NCBI RefSeq assembly: GCF_011759375.1
Contig: NZ_JAARML010000002.1
Location: 2,108,001 to 2,172,000 of the forward strand
From: Paraflavitalea devenefica
GTDB lineage: Bacteria > Bacteroidota > Bacteroidia > Chitinophagales > Chitinophagaceae
DNA: 64,000 nucleotides
Reading direction: 5' to 3'
Shown: positions 34,460-44,203 of the stretch, piece by piece
How the letters are laid out: each line of letters begins with the position of its first letter
How positions within the stretch are numbered: position 1 is the first letter of the stretch
Notes under the pieces: generated by a model
Database searches by the model: none
The model's input: the letters and a program-made list of their open reading frames with translations, nothing else
Told to the model about the DNA's origin: nothing
Program-made: the position numbers and the translations under genes

Positions 34460-37400
34460 TTATTGCAAATGTATGGGCGGCAACCGCTGCTTGCGCAATT
34501 CACGTCTGTAGTGCTTTATATACTTCTTATTACTTTTGGCGCCCACGCTGGAGCCTGCACCGCTGAGCAGCATCTTGATCATATAATTAAAGATGGAGCG
34601 GTCGCGCAGGCGCTCAAAATAAATAATGCCTGTTTTGCGCTGGTTACGGTTTTTGATCACAAAGCTGTTGGCTACGAACGTGATCATCCTGGTAACAAAG
34701 CTCTTCTTTTGCTCATCGCCTCCCTTCAGTATCTGCACATTCAGCTTGCGGTACATCATATGCATTTCGCCATAGGATAAATACTCCCTGCCAATAGCCC
34801 GCAGGGTCAGTGAGTCCAGGTGTCCCGACCTGATCCTGACAGAAGCCAGTGGTTCTACCACTTTATTTAAGTGTACCAGGTTGGCCTTACTAATGCGGGT
34901 GGTCATATGGAAAGCAGCCAGTGTATCGGTATAAGATTCATACAGCCGCAGGTTCACGTGGATAGAATCTATCAGGTACGCATCTGCGTGCAGCTTAAGG
35001 CTGTCTGTGTGATGGTGATCATAGCTTTTAATGCTGGCCAGTGATGCGTTCAGTTGGGAAATGCTGATAATGCCCGATTTCCCTGTCTTTTCACTGAGCT
35101 CTTCATAACGCACATGCCCGTTATGTACCAGCACACTGTCTACCCGCAGCTTGAGCGCCATATTTTTGATCGCGGTCACAGGCAAGGGCCTGATAACATT
35201 GGGCTCTCTGGGTGGCCTTTTGTCGCGGTATACACTGATGATGGGTTGATGAACATGCACGGTGGCTATATGAGCCAGGGTGTCTTTAAAATAACCAGGC
35301 AGGTTGGGATGCTGTACAGTGATCTTACCGGTTTGCAATTGTATATAGTCTGTCTGGTAAGGATGCGTGGCTATATACGTGTTCCTGTCCTGTACGGGGG
35401 TATAAGCAAAAGAGTCAATGGACAATAAGCTAAGGGGATGCTGGTAGTGCAGTTGCTGCCAGTAAAAATGATCTTTGCTGCTGGTAAATTCACCGGAGAG
35501 TTCTTTAAGGTGAAAATGAGGACTATTATTCAACCATTCGCGGTGATGTTGTTGGGCCTGTATGGCCAGGTGTTCTAGTGATAGCGTCTTCAGGTATAGT
35601 TCACTGCTGTCTTTTCCCAGCCCGCTTACCTTCATATTGCTAAGTGCGAAATATTCTATCATAGCCGACCAGGGCATGGAGTGATGCTTCCCGGTAGCCA
35701 GCGAAACATTATCCAGTACCAGTTCTATGCTTTGCGGTTGCAGGAAAAGTGGTTTGTCTGCCTGCCGGGTGAATGATACATCCGTGCCTGACAAATGGAC
35801 CCTTCCAATGGTCAGGGGGGCTTTGCCATCATGCCTGATATTGGTCAGCAGCCATTGATTGCGGGCGGGATGGGTGCCTGGATTCCAGGTAAGCAGCACC
35901 GTTTGCTTTTCTCCGAAGGAGTCCTTGCTGACCTGCTTTTGTTCAAAATGCAGGGTAGGTTGCTCTACGGTCAGTTTCTTAACATGCATGGATGGCAGTG
36001 GTTTGCTCTTCGTAGGGAGTTCTTCGGAGCCTAAGGAGCCCTTTGTATCGTGCTGTGGAGAATGTGTGCCTTTTCCGGCTGTTAAACTAATTAGCAGGGT
36101 AGGCGCTTTAAGGATCAGCTCTTCTGTCTGCAGGTTGCCGGCAGCAATAGCCGCCATATCCGGCACCAGGTGCACCTGGGGTATTACAGCCGTTATGGAA
36201 TCATGGGTAGTATAATGCGTAACATGCACATCATGAATGAAAGAGGGGTGCATATCTGTCAGCTCATAGGCGCCTGTTTTCAGGGCCATATTTTTACTGG
36301 CAAACTGTAATTGCTTTCCACGCACAGCGAGTCCTTCCAGCCTTGCCGCCTTACCGGCATCTTTTTTCGCAGCATTTATTTTGAGCGATGTAATAAAAGT
36401 GCTCACGTTGTTGTGCGGACCGGTCATTAACAAATGGGTATTGTTACCCTGCACCTGTTCCATATTCAATGACAAAGAGGACGAGTGGGAGGGTGTTGCA
36501 GGTGGTGTGGCTGTATGTATAGATACCTCCGCTTCTCTCCATCTTGCAGAACCGATGCTGATATGGTCGCTGCTGTCGTCAAATGCCAGCCCCGACAGCC
36601 GGATGCCTTTGGCCCTGATCGCCATCCTGCCTGAAAGGTCATGAATGGCTGCTTCATCAGCTTCCAGTATCGTACTATCGCCTGTAAAACTGCCATTCCG
36701 GATATAGGCCTGCAGCTTTTTTGTTTTGATACTGCCTTTCTCAAAATGCAGCCAGTCTACCGCATCGCCCATCATGGAAGATGTGCGGGCTGCCAGTAAA
36801 CGGTTGGTGCTTACAGTGAGGTTTACCTGCTGCAGCAACAGGCGGGTATCCGGATTGGGAGCATAAGAAACATTGCCGTTGATCACCCGTATTCTTTCCA
36901 GCGACATGGCATTGTCCAGGGAGTTCAGCATCGAGTACATGGATACCTTGCTGCCGTTTTTGGTGCGGTTGAGCCTGGTATAATGGATCTCCGGTTCATA
37001 CAATACAGCCTGTTTGGCCTTAATATGCCGGTTAAAGATCAATTCTTCCCACGACAGGCTGTCGAGTTCAAATAAAGGAAGCTGGTGGTGCCGCTTTACC
37101 GGGGCGCCGGCCAGGCTGGTAATGGAAAAATTATTCAGTAAAATGCTGGAATTAATGATCCGCACGCTGTCAAACTTAAAACTATAGGTGCTGTCCTTGT
37201 TCAAACTCGAATAGCCGCGTATCGCCATATCAAACCGGCCCACGGTAACCGGCTGAGGGGCGTTGCGGTTAATCATAAGGTCCCGCATTTCAAAGTCATC
37301 TCCTTTCGTATGGAATTCTGCGGTTTGTTCCCCATGGTGGGTGACCACCGAAGTACTGATATTCTTTACGCCCATATACTTAAGCTGCATATCCAGGCTC

Positions 37401-38365
37401 AGGTGGTGCAGCAGGGTATCCATATGCACAGGAGGTGTATCGCCTTTGTTCGTACTGTCGGACTGTACACGCAGGTTCAGTACCGGGTTGGTGGCGTACA
37501 TGGAATCGGCCCTGATCGTGTTGGTGGCATAAAGATCAGTAAAATCAATATTGGCAAACTGTAGTTTGTCGAGGAACAGGTTCACGGCCACCTTCTTATG
37601 ATGCCTGCCAGCTGAAATAAGCGTACAGCTATCCAGGGCTATTACCCGGTCTTTTACATTAATGTGAAAGCGGCTAAAAGTCATCCGGTAACGCCCGTCG
37701 GGAAAAGTGAATGCCTGGTCATGGGTGCTGAAAATGATGTTATCGCTGAACAGGAAGGGTTTGTCTTCAGCCCGCTTGCCATCCACCTCGAAATTATTGA
37801 TGAGGAAATCAATATTGGAAATGGTCACCGGCTGCCAGTCTTCCCGGGCGCGGTTGGCCAGGGTGAACTGTCCGTTACTGACCCGGAAATAACCTACAGA
37901 AAACAGGGACAATGCTTGGTGTATGGAGTGATACAGGTCGCCGATCTCCCGGGAGAGGGAACCCTGTCTTTTTTCCAGCGTATCTGATTTCATTACCTGG
38001 ATGTCGGGGCTGGCGATCAGAATGCTGTCTATGATCAGTTCACGGTGCAGCACCAGCGGCATCAGGGCATGGAGCTGCAGGCTGAGCTTTTCCACCGATA
38101 CATGGTAGGCTGTCTTCTTGCTGGCTGAATCGGTATTATACAGGATGGCATGCTTAAGGTCAAGCCGCCGGTCGCTGAAGTTGAAGACAATGTTTTTCAG
38201 GGAGAGGGCTACCTTGCCTTTCGACTTATGGTGTACGATCTCCCGGATAATGTTTTCAGCATGGTGTATAAACCAGAAATAGGCCACCACCAGGAGTACC
38301 AGTAATACACCTGCCACGATGCCGGTAATCTTCAACACCTTCCTTGCCAACGGTTTAATGGCCAT
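34460..38365 (-). CDS. Large AsmA-like inner-membrane-anchored protein (1301 aa)
   Basis: A basic N-terminus is followed by one transmembrane helix (residues about 13-32, ITGIVAGVLLVLLVVAYFWF). The remaining ~1260 residues are periplasmic and made of repeated beta-strands of the kind LSLKNIVFNFSDRRLDLKHA, QLKYMGVKNIS and LRVDSVLVHNGHVRYEEL. This start (AENIIREIVHHKSKGKVALSL) and long beta-repeat body are typical of the AsmA/TamB/YhdP-type proteins, which form bridge-like grooves for lipid transport between the membranes. The assignment is by layout; sequence repeats are too divergent for me to count domains. The gene stands alone between metY and the MBL/peptidase operon, with a stem-loop after its stop. 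Confidence 0.7.
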   Translation of the reverse strand: MAIKPLARKVLKITGIVAGVLLVLLVVAYFWFIHHAENIIREIVHHKSKGKVALSLKNIVFNFSDRRLDLKHAILYNTDSASKKTAYHVSVEKLSLQLHALMPLVLHRELIIDSILIASPDIQVMKSDTLEKRQGSLSREIGDLYHSIHQALSLFSVGYFRVSNGQFTLANRAREDWQPVTISNIDFLINNFEVDGKRAEDKPFLFSDNIIFSTHDQAFTFPDGRYRMTFSRFHINVKDRVIALDSCTLISAGRHHKKVAVNLFLDKLQFANIDFTDLYATNTIRADSMYATNPVLNLRVQSDSTNKGDTPPVHMDTLLHHLSLDMQLKYMGVKNISTSVVTHHGEQTAEFHTKGDDFEMRDLMINRNAPQPVTVGRFDMAIRGYSSLNKDSTYSFKFDSVRIINSSILLNNFSITSLAGAPVKRHHQLPLFELDSLSWEELIFNRHIKAKQAVLYEPEIHYTRLNRTKNGSKVSMYSMLNSLDNAMSLERIRVINGNVSYAPNPDTRLLLQQVNLTVSTNRLLAARTSSMMGDAVDWLHFEKGSIKTKKLQAYIRNGSFTGDSTILEADEAAIHDLSGRMAIRAKGIRLSGLAFDDSSDHISIGSARWREAEVSIHTATPPATPSHSSSLSLNMEQVQGNNTHLLMTGPHNNVSTFITSLKINAAKKDAGKAARLEGLAVRGKQLQFASKNMALKTGAYELTDMHPSFIHDVHVTHYTTHDSITAVIPQVHLVPDMAAIAAGNLQTEELILKAPTLLISLTAGKGTHSPQHDTKGSLGSEELPTKSKPLPSMHVKKLTVEQPTLHFEQKQVSKDSFGEKQTVLLTWNPGTHPARNQWLLTNIRHDGKAPLTIGRVHLSGTDVSFTRQADKPLFLQPQSIELVLDNVSLATGKHHSMPWSAMIEYFALSNMKVSGLGKDSSELYLKTLSLEHLAIQAQQHHREWLNNSPHFHLKELSGEFTSSKDHFYWQQLHYQHPLSLLSIDSFAYTPVQDRNTYIATHPYQTDYIQLQTGKITVQHPNLPGYFKDTLAHIATVHVHQPIISVYRDKRPPREPNVIRPLPVTAIKNMALKLRVDSVLVHNGHVRYEELSEKTGKSGIISISQLNASLASIKSYDHHHTDSLKLHADAYLIDSIHVNLRLYESYTDTLAAFHMTTRISKANLVHLNKVVEPLASVRIRSGHLDSLTLRAIGREYLSYGEMHMMYRKLNVQILKGGDEQKKSFVTRMITFVANSFVIKNRNQRKTGIIYFERLRDRSIFNYMIKMLLSGAGSSVGAKSNKKYIKHYRRELRKQRLPPIHLQ

Positions 38366-38450
38366 ATTGTAATATACGCCAATTTATGTTAAGGTGCTAT
38401 AGGTAGGAAGGCTGTTACTGTTTGCTGTTTGCCTGCGTTGGCGATATACC

Positions 38451-39935
38451 TTACCCTTCGATGTTACAGTCAATAAACACTTCTCCATCAAACTCTTTAT
38501 TGAGCTTATTTAAAATCGCCTCATGTGATTTCTTCACTGTAACCCGCTTCGTTTTAATATTGGGCATAAGCTGGTTCCGGTCGCCGGAAAAATAAAACCT
38601 GCCTTTCGTTTTGGCGATCAGGGTGGCGCAAAGCAGGTCATTGGGCATCGTGTTGAGCCAGCCTGTCTGGATCTTGGCGAAATTCAGGGGCGCCATTACC
38701 GTCAGGTCTTCATGTGTCATCATATCAACACCCAGCCTGCTGGCAGATCCGTTTTGACTGCAATGATGCCCTATCTTATAAAAAACAGTATTATTTAAGA
38801 GATATTCAGCATTCACCTTCTTGTTCTTTCCATCAACCTTGATGGTCCATTCCAGGTCGTGCCAGCTTTTCCAGTTCCCAAATTCTGCATCACCCGGAAA
38901 TAATAACACCCGTTCACTATCCTCAAACTGGAAGGCAAGGGCAAGGCTGGTATTATTAATACTCCGCTCATAGCGAAGGGCCAGGCTGCCGGCTGTATAT
39001 AACCAATCGGTATCTATCTTCTGCCACGCATTATTCTTTTCATAATCTTCCTTAATATCGGAATGATGATCACCAAGCTCATATTCACTCTCAAATGGCA
39101 TTACATCGGTTCCGTTGCCATCGCCCAGTACGGCGGCTGCAAATGCAAAATCTTTGCTGCTCTTCTTTTCACGTTTATCAAAATGTTCTCCGTCTGCTTC
39201 TGTAATATCCAGCAGGCTGGTATCCCGGGGTGGACCTAGTACGAAAATACGCATGCCCGGCAGTTTGGCAACCTGCTTAAGCAGTTCGCCCGGGCTCAGG
39301 AATTCTACCTTCGTGTCCTCCTTAATGATGTTAAAATCTGTAAAAAGATCCACCATACTGGGAACATCTTTGGTAGCCGCTCCCAGCGTTTGGTTCATGT
39401 TCAATGAGTTCAGTTGGTCCAGTGAATGAATGAAATGCTTTTTCCCCTCCACCATCAGGTTACTCTGGAACTCATCCTGAAATTGCTTTTCGTAATATTC
39501 TTCTTTAACGAGGCCATTTAACTGTGTTACGGCGGCATGAAGGGCCAGGTTGAGCTTTGAATGGTTCCTGCGAAGATCATTCGCTACATCATCAGATTCA
39601 TCTTCGGTCCAGGAAAACCATACTTTGTCAAAGGTCAATTCGTCAAAGAGATCACTGCAGGCTTTAAAGCCATTGATATGATCTGCATGTTCATGCGTGA
39701 CCACCAGGATATCAATCTTTCCACCAGTCACTTCTTTTATATTCTCCAGCCAGGGCTCAAAATCTTTCCTGGCCCCCAGAATACAGCCACAATCGATCAT
39801 CATCTTGCACTTAACAGTTGCGCCGGCCTTGAATTGCAGCAAAAAGCAATCCCCGGTACCTGCGCGGTATAAACGGATAGACACCTGGTCGATTGTTGCG
39901 GTAGTCTTTTTGGTTGTTTTAGCTGTCTTTGCCAT
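38451..39935 (-). CDS. Metallo-beta-lactamase-fold hydrolase (ComEC/Rec2-like type)
   Basis: 494 residues, cytoplasmic by lack of a signal. The N-terminal Lys/Thr-rich tail is followed by a beta-lactamase fold: RLYRAGTGDCFLLQF, MIDCGCILGA and the metal motif THEHADHINGF with H81, H83, D85 and H86. A later segment (VLLFPGDAEFGNW, then KIGHHCSQNG) supplies the distal Asp/His ligands. Such stand-alone MBL proteins of ~400-500 residues resemble the ComEC C-terminal domain and recur in bacterial conflict-type loci next to peptidases; the substrate (nucleic acid or small molecule) is unknown. It starts 9 bases after the stop of the thermolysin-like peptidase gene, so the two are one operon. Confidence 0.87.
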   Translation of the reverse strand: MAKTAKTTKKTTATIDQVSIRLYRAGTGDCFLLQFKAGATVKCKMMIDCGCILGARKDFEPWLENIKEVTGGKIDILVVTHEHADHINGFKACSDLFDELTFDKVWFSWTEDESDDVANDLRRNHSKLNLALHAAVTQLNGLVKEEYYEKQFQDEFQSNLMVEGKKHFIHSLDQLNSLNMNQTLGAATKDVPSMVDLFTDFNIIKEDTKVEFLSPGELLKQVAKLPGMRIFVLGPPRDTSLLDITEADGEHFDKREKKSSKDFAFAAAVLGDGNGTDVMPFESEYELGDHHSDIKEDYEKNNAWQKIDTDWLYTAGSLALRYERSINNTSLALAFQFEDSERVLLFPGDAEFGNWKSWHDLEWTIKVDGKNKKVNAEYLLNNTVFYKIGHHCSQNGSASRLGVDMMTHEDLTVMAPLNFAKIQTGWLNTMPNDLLCATLIAKTKGRFYFSGDRNQLMPNIKTKRVTVKKSHEAILNKLNKEFDGEVFIDCNIEG

Positions 39936-39944
39936 AAACAGGGT

Positions 39945-42011
39945 TTAATGTGTGTGTAAAAACGCGAAGGGTTCTCCAACGCCATTCCGTTCTGCCGGGC
40001 TGAAATAGGCCTTGTAAGCATTCATATTGAGCCGGTTTCCGCGCTGTTGTTGTTCCAGTTGAAGTGCCCGTCCCAGGTTCAGCTTATGTACATCCATATC
40101 CGATCCCGGGATATATGTTTTTAAAAGATCAATGTCCAGTAAAGGCTTGCTGATGGCATACTTTAGTTTCAGGGTATCCAGGTCAAAGATCAGTGTGCAT
40201 CCACCGGTCAGTTTAAGCCCTTTCGCAGCATCATGGCTGCCCATAGCCTGCCAGTTGCCATCTCCATCTTTCGTTACCTCCACCAGCGCCCGCTGCAGGA
40301 GGGTAACTATCACCTGATTGCTTTGGTTGCCGGTGGGACCTGTGCGCGACGTATAATGCAGCGTATGGACCTCAAAAGAAGGCCGTGGCTGGTCATATCC
40401 ATACGCTTTGGAACTCCTGATGCCGAGCGCTTCATAGTTATCACTGAATACAAGACCGGTCAGTTTTTCAAAATCGATCGAGTTGGTGAACTTGATATGC
40501 AGGCGTTGGTGCAACCCCATTATCTCCTGATCATTCATATAACCACCGGCAATATACCGGCGGTTCAGGTAAAATATTTTCTCGCGGTCTTTAACATACG
40601 TAATGGCCTGGCGAAACTCCCTTAGAAAATCCACCAGTATGGCTATTGGCTCATCCAGGCCGTCTGCCAGTGGTACAGAATAGCTTAAGCTCTCTACTGA
40701 AAGGTTCTTTATACCGGTTGGATAAATGCCCCGCTTGCGGAAACCATCAATAAATGCGATCCGGTAATCCCGGTTATCATGTGCTATCAGGTCGGTGTCG
40801 GCCGTGATAATGGCTCTCAGGAAATCACCGAATGTAATATCTATAGGTGGGCAGAAATCCAGGGCGCGGATACACATCTGCAATACATGGCCTGCTGTTT
40901 TGGAGGCTTCGGCCGCCAGCCTGTTTACCAGGTCGGGTAGCAATTGTCCCTGTGGCAGGATGCCGGTCCCATTGGTAGCGATCCGGAGCAGATCGGCCAC
41001 CCTTGTTTTATAAATGGTCAGGAAGGCGTCAAAGACGGCCGAAACAAGAATAGCGCCCCTGGCGTGGGGTTCCATAATAGTGCGGTATTCGTCGCCGGTT
41101 GGTTCTTTGGGCTTCCAGGCCTTTGTTTTTTCATCAAATTCCCCGATGGCATCCCGCAAGGCGCCATAACTTCCAATAGCAATGCCAAACTCCTGGGCCA
41201 GTTTGCCCAGCAGGTTTTGTGCAGCCAGGTCACCGCGGGTAGCGGCAATCTGGTTTTTCAATACATCCGGAAAAGTAAAATGCTGGAACAAGGCAACAAT
41301 GTCGGCAAATGCTTCATGAAAAGCCAGTACATCAGGATTCGTGTCCTCAATATACTTCCGGTACAATCCATCCAGGATCGCATGGGTGGTTTCGTGGGCA
41401 ATAATATCATGGCTCAGGCAGGTGAAAGTCAGGTTATCCGGCATTTGCAGGGTTATATCAGCAGGCCTTGCCGAAAAATAGCCAAACAACAGCGCTTTTT
41501 TCTGCGGACTGTAGAAGGCATTGGCATCGCGCAATGCATGCGGGTAAATACGCAAAGCAGGAACATATACATCGGTGAACCTGGCATCGCCATCTTTGCC
41601 CTTTACCCTGCGCGGGCTCCACAATACCGGCCTACCCAGGGCCGCTTCAAAATTCTTGATAGTGGTCATTCCCACAGCATATACCATCTGCTGGTGAAAT
41701 TGTGGATTGCTGCCGCCGGGGTCAATACCATCCTGTGCCACAATATATAGTTCATTAAGATTTACCGGCGTATACCATTTGTTGACCGTAGGGTCATAAT
41801 CCACTATTTCGAGGTATTCACCTTTAGGCCCGGGTTGCAGATCCTCTTCCCAGGGCACTTGATAAGTTATATTATTGATCAGTGCTGTATCTATATTGAG
41901 CGACAGGCTGGGGTCAAATGCATAACCACGTAACTTCCGGAATGGCGGTTTCCTGATCATAATAATGGCATTAATAAGTGAATCGATAGGTTTACAGCAA
42001 TCTTTAACCAC
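39945..42011 (-). CDS. Thermolysin-like (gluzincin) metallopeptidase, no signal peptide
   Basis: 688 residues. The zinc motif HETTH is at 206-210 in CLSHDIIAHETTHAILDGLY, and the third ligand is E233 in AFHEAFADIVALF, 23 residues later, close to the thermolysin ExxxD arrangement. The N-terminal 190 residues precede the catalytic helix (YAVGMTTIKNFEAALGRPV), and the C-terminal 250 residues are of unknown fold (KLTGGCTLIFDLDTLKLKYA). No signal peptide is seen, unlike secreted M4 peptidases, so it probably acts in the cytoplasm. The start may instead be Met 18 (MIRKPPFRKLRGY), because the first 17 residues look poorly ordered. First gene of an operon with the MBL hydrolase; divergent from the PKD-CHAT operon. 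Confidence 0.8.
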   Translation of the reverse strand: MVKDCCKPIDSLINAIIMIRKPPFRKLRGYAFDPSLSLNIDTALINNITYQVPWEEDLQPGPKGEYLEIVDYDPTVNKWYTPVNLNELYIVAQDGIDPGGSNPQFHQQMVYAVGMTTIKNFEAALGRPVLWSPRRVKGKDGDARFTDVYVPALRIYPHALRDANAFYSPQKKALLFGYFSARPADITLQMPDNLTFTCLSHDIIAHETTHAILDGLYRKYIEDTNPDVLAFHEAFADIVALFQHFTFPDVLKNQIAATRGDLAAQNLLGKLAQEFGIAIGSYGALRDAIGEFDEKTKAWKPKEPTGDEYRTIMEPHARGAILVSAVFDAFLTIYKTRVADLLRIATNGTGILPQGQLLPDLVNRLAAEASKTAGHVLQMCIRALDFCPPIDITFGDFLRAIITADTDLIAHDNRDYRIAFIDGFRKRGIYPTGIKNLSVESLSYSVPLADGLDEPIAILVDFLREFRQAITYVKDREKIFYLNRRYIAGGYMNDQEIMGLHQRLHIKFTNSIDFEKLTGLVFSDNYEALGIRSSKAYGYDQPRPSFEVHTLHYTSRTGPTGNQSNQVIVTLLQRALVEVTKDGDGNWQAMGSHDAAKGLKLTGGCTLIFDLDTLKLKYAISKPLLDIDLLKTYIPGSDMDVHKLNLGRALQLEQQQRGNRLNMNAYKAYFSPAERNGVGEPFAFLHTH

Positions 42012-42045
42012 AGGAATGTGGGAGATAGCTTAATACTGCTTAAGG

Positions 42046-42060
42046 AAAGGTCGAACCTTT
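42046..42060. promoter_or_regulatory. Palindrome in the divergent peptidase/PKD promoter region
   Basis: AAAGGT-CGA-ACCTTT, a perfect 6-bp inverted repeat, 35 bases before the peptidase ATG and 123 bases before the PKD gene. Its place between two divergent operons fits an operator for shared control. No regulator gene lies next to it. Confidence 0.4.
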
Positions 42061-42182
42061 GCCGGGAAGAATAACCCGTGAAAACACGTATTTTTTATAG
42101 TAGCCATACTTTATATATCTTCAGGGGTAACAAATCATCCGTCCTGTTGATATAACCACGAATACCTTAAAACGGCTGACAT

Positions 42183-44165
42183 ATGAAACCGGGTCTGCTA
42201 ACAGGATTATTACTAATAGCTCAACTGTCCAGGGCACAGATCAATGATACCCTGCCTGCGGTGGTAGAACCGCAGGTACAGGATAATCGCGTGAAGTTCA
42301 CCTCTGTATTACGCCCGCTGCGTGGCGTTGCCGGGGCGCCCGCCCCTTTCTATACCTACTTCTGGGAGTTTGGGGATGGTACCTACAGTTTTGAAAAAGA
42401 GCCTTCCCATGTGTACAGGGACACCGGCGATTATCCCGTTCGCCTCTATGCTACCAATAACTATGATGATGGTAAAAAGCCGCCCACCCGCCTTAAAAAA
42501 ATACGGGTAGAGAAGAAGACCATGCTGGCCGCCAATACAGCGCCTGCCTTTTTCAAAAGCGCCGGATCATTGGAAATGATGACCAACCAGATGCCCCGGC
42601 CGGGAGAAGATATGGTACTGCTCCTGGGTTACCGCAATAAGCCGGGTAGCCAGGTGGCGTCTGTCAGCGGCTCTGTCATGCTCTTGTACAATGAAAAACA
42701 ATTTGGGCAGAACAGCTTTGATATGGCAGAGGCCAGGAGTTATCACCAGGAAAAAAACATTGGGTTGGATTCCCTGCTGGCCTATGCCCCTGCAGAAGAG
42801 TGGATACTACCCGGGCATGATGAGCAGAAAAAAGGATTGTTCACCGTAAGCGCAGATAATTACGAAGTAATAGCCAATAAGCCACAACTGAAACAATTGC
42901 TGAAACAGCAAATGGAAACCTATCGCAAGCATCATATCTGGCGGGTGAATGAGGTAAAGCCGGGCGAAGAGAAATTCATGTTCCTCTCCTTGAATACCCT
43001 GCCGGAAATGATCAAAGACACCAATGCCGTGGTCACGATCTCCGGCCTTTTCATTCCCGATGACCCTTCTATGGATATAGAGCAATTCAACCTGGAGTTG
43101 CAGATAGTGGCTTCGCACGATCCCAACAGGATCATGCTCAGGAACCGCCGGTTGAACTACCGGTTTACCGGCAAGAACAGGCAGAATACCTATAAAGTGC
43201 AGTTCCAGAATACCGGCAAAGGGCCGGCCAAAAGAGTAGCCATTACCATCACCATACCCGGTATGCTGAATACAGGTACGGTAGAACTGGTGGATATGAA
43301 ACCGGCCTGCGCCTGGTGCGATTCGGCCTACGCCAATCAAAGCTGTATAGATACCATTCTTACGAAAGACAGTATCCAGTTCATCTTTAAAAACATCTAC
43401 CTGCCCGGTACACAGCAGGAGGGCATCAGTGACCCGGATTCTACCATGGGCTATATACGGTATAGGCTGCGCTTTAACAAGAACATGAAGAAGCTGCCTT
43501 TTACCAGCCGGGCGGCCATTGTCTTTGATAAAAATGAGCCGGTGTATACCAACCGTTCGGTGGGCCGGTTTAAGAAAGGATTGTCGCCGGGTATCATCAT
43601 AGGGTACAATACCATCCCGGGTAAAGTGCCCGCTGATATATTGCCGCAAAATTATGTCCTGGGCTTTTCTTTATCGGAATATGCTGCTTACAGGAAATAT
43701 TTCCAGTGGGAACTCTACCTGCAAAAATCACGCACGTATGAATACTATGCAGGCCGCAGAACAGGCGGTGATACCACCATCAATGGAGCAGTATATAAAG
43801 TAGAATACCGGGACCTGTACCAGAAGCAAAAAGTATTCTCAGTAGAAGCGGTACCGTTATTTTTCCGGTATAACCTCAATGCCTTTATGGTAGCCGGGGC
43901 GGGTGCCTTGGTAGCGGTAGATGTAGAGCGTACTACCACACCGGTAGTGGAAACCTATGTACAACGGCCCAATGGTACCGGCCTGGAACTGTTCAAAGGA
44001 GAGCAACCAGCACAACAGGAATCTTTTGCCAACTGGCGGGGGGCGCTCTTTGCCGATCTGCAATTAGGTATCGTACGCAGAGGCCCGGCCGCCGGTATCC
44101 GTTTCCTGCAATACATGAACCCCTCACACCAGCGCATCTTCCTGTATGCGAGCTGGAAGTTGTAA
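42183..44165 (+). CDS. PKD-domain protein with predicted outer-membrane barrel C-terminus
   Basis: 660 residues with a signal peptide (LLTGLLLIAQLSRAQ). A PKD domain covers about residues 33-110, with the hallmark FWEFGDGTYS and HVYRDTGDYPVRLYATN. The middle (about 130-470) is beta-rich and contains a repeat-like CARF/DUF11-type stretch (NTYKVQFQNTGKGPAKRVAITITIP is one strand pair). The last 180 residues alternate in the manner of an outer-membrane barrel (YVLGFSLSEYAAYRKYFQWEL, VEAVPLFFRYNLNAFMVAGAGA) and end RIFLYASWKL. It is the first gene of a two-gene unit, 38 bases before the second TPR-CHAT gene. Surface or periplasmic recognition by the PKD domain is inference. Confidence 0.8.
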   Translation: MKPGLLTGLLLIAQLSRAQINDTLPAVVEPQVQDNRVKFTSVLRPLRGVAGAPAPFYTYFWEFGDGTYSFEKEPSHVYRDTGDYPVRLYATNNYDDGKKPPTRLKKIRVEKKTMLAANTAPAFFKSAGSLEMMTNQMPRPGEDMVLLLGYRNKPGSQVASVSGSVMLLYNEKQFGQNSFDMAEARSYHQEKNIGLDSLLAYAPAEEWILPGHDEQKKGLFTVSADNYEVIANKPQLKQLLKQQMETYRKHHIWRVNEVKPGEEKFMFLSLNTLPEMIKDTNAVVTISGLFIPDDPSMDIEQFNLELQIVASHDPNRIMLRNRRLNYRFTGKNRQNTYKVQFQNTGKGPAKRVAITITIPGMLNTGTVELVDMKPACAWCDSAYANQSCIDTILTKDSIQFIFKNIYLPGTQQEGISDPDSTMGYIRYRLRFNKNMKKLPFTSRAAIVFDKNEPVYTNRSVGRFKKGLSPGIIIGYNTIPGKVPADILPQNYVLGFSLSEYAAYRKYFQWELYLQKSRTYEYYAGRRTGGDTTINGAVYKVEYRDLYQKQKVFSVEAVPLFFRYNLNAFMVAGAGALVAVDVERTTTPVVETYVQRPNGTGLELFKGEQPAQQESFANWRGALFADLQLGIVRRGPAAGIRFLQYMNPSHQRIFLYASWKL

Positions 44166-44203
44166 GTGGCAAAAAATCGATACTTTTAGCCAAATTAACC
44201 CTG

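Noticed and set aside
40944..41750. 268-codon open frame on the + strand
   Set aside because: Antisense to the thermolysin-like peptidase with an intact zinc site; the frame has many Gln/Gly/Arg and no domain.
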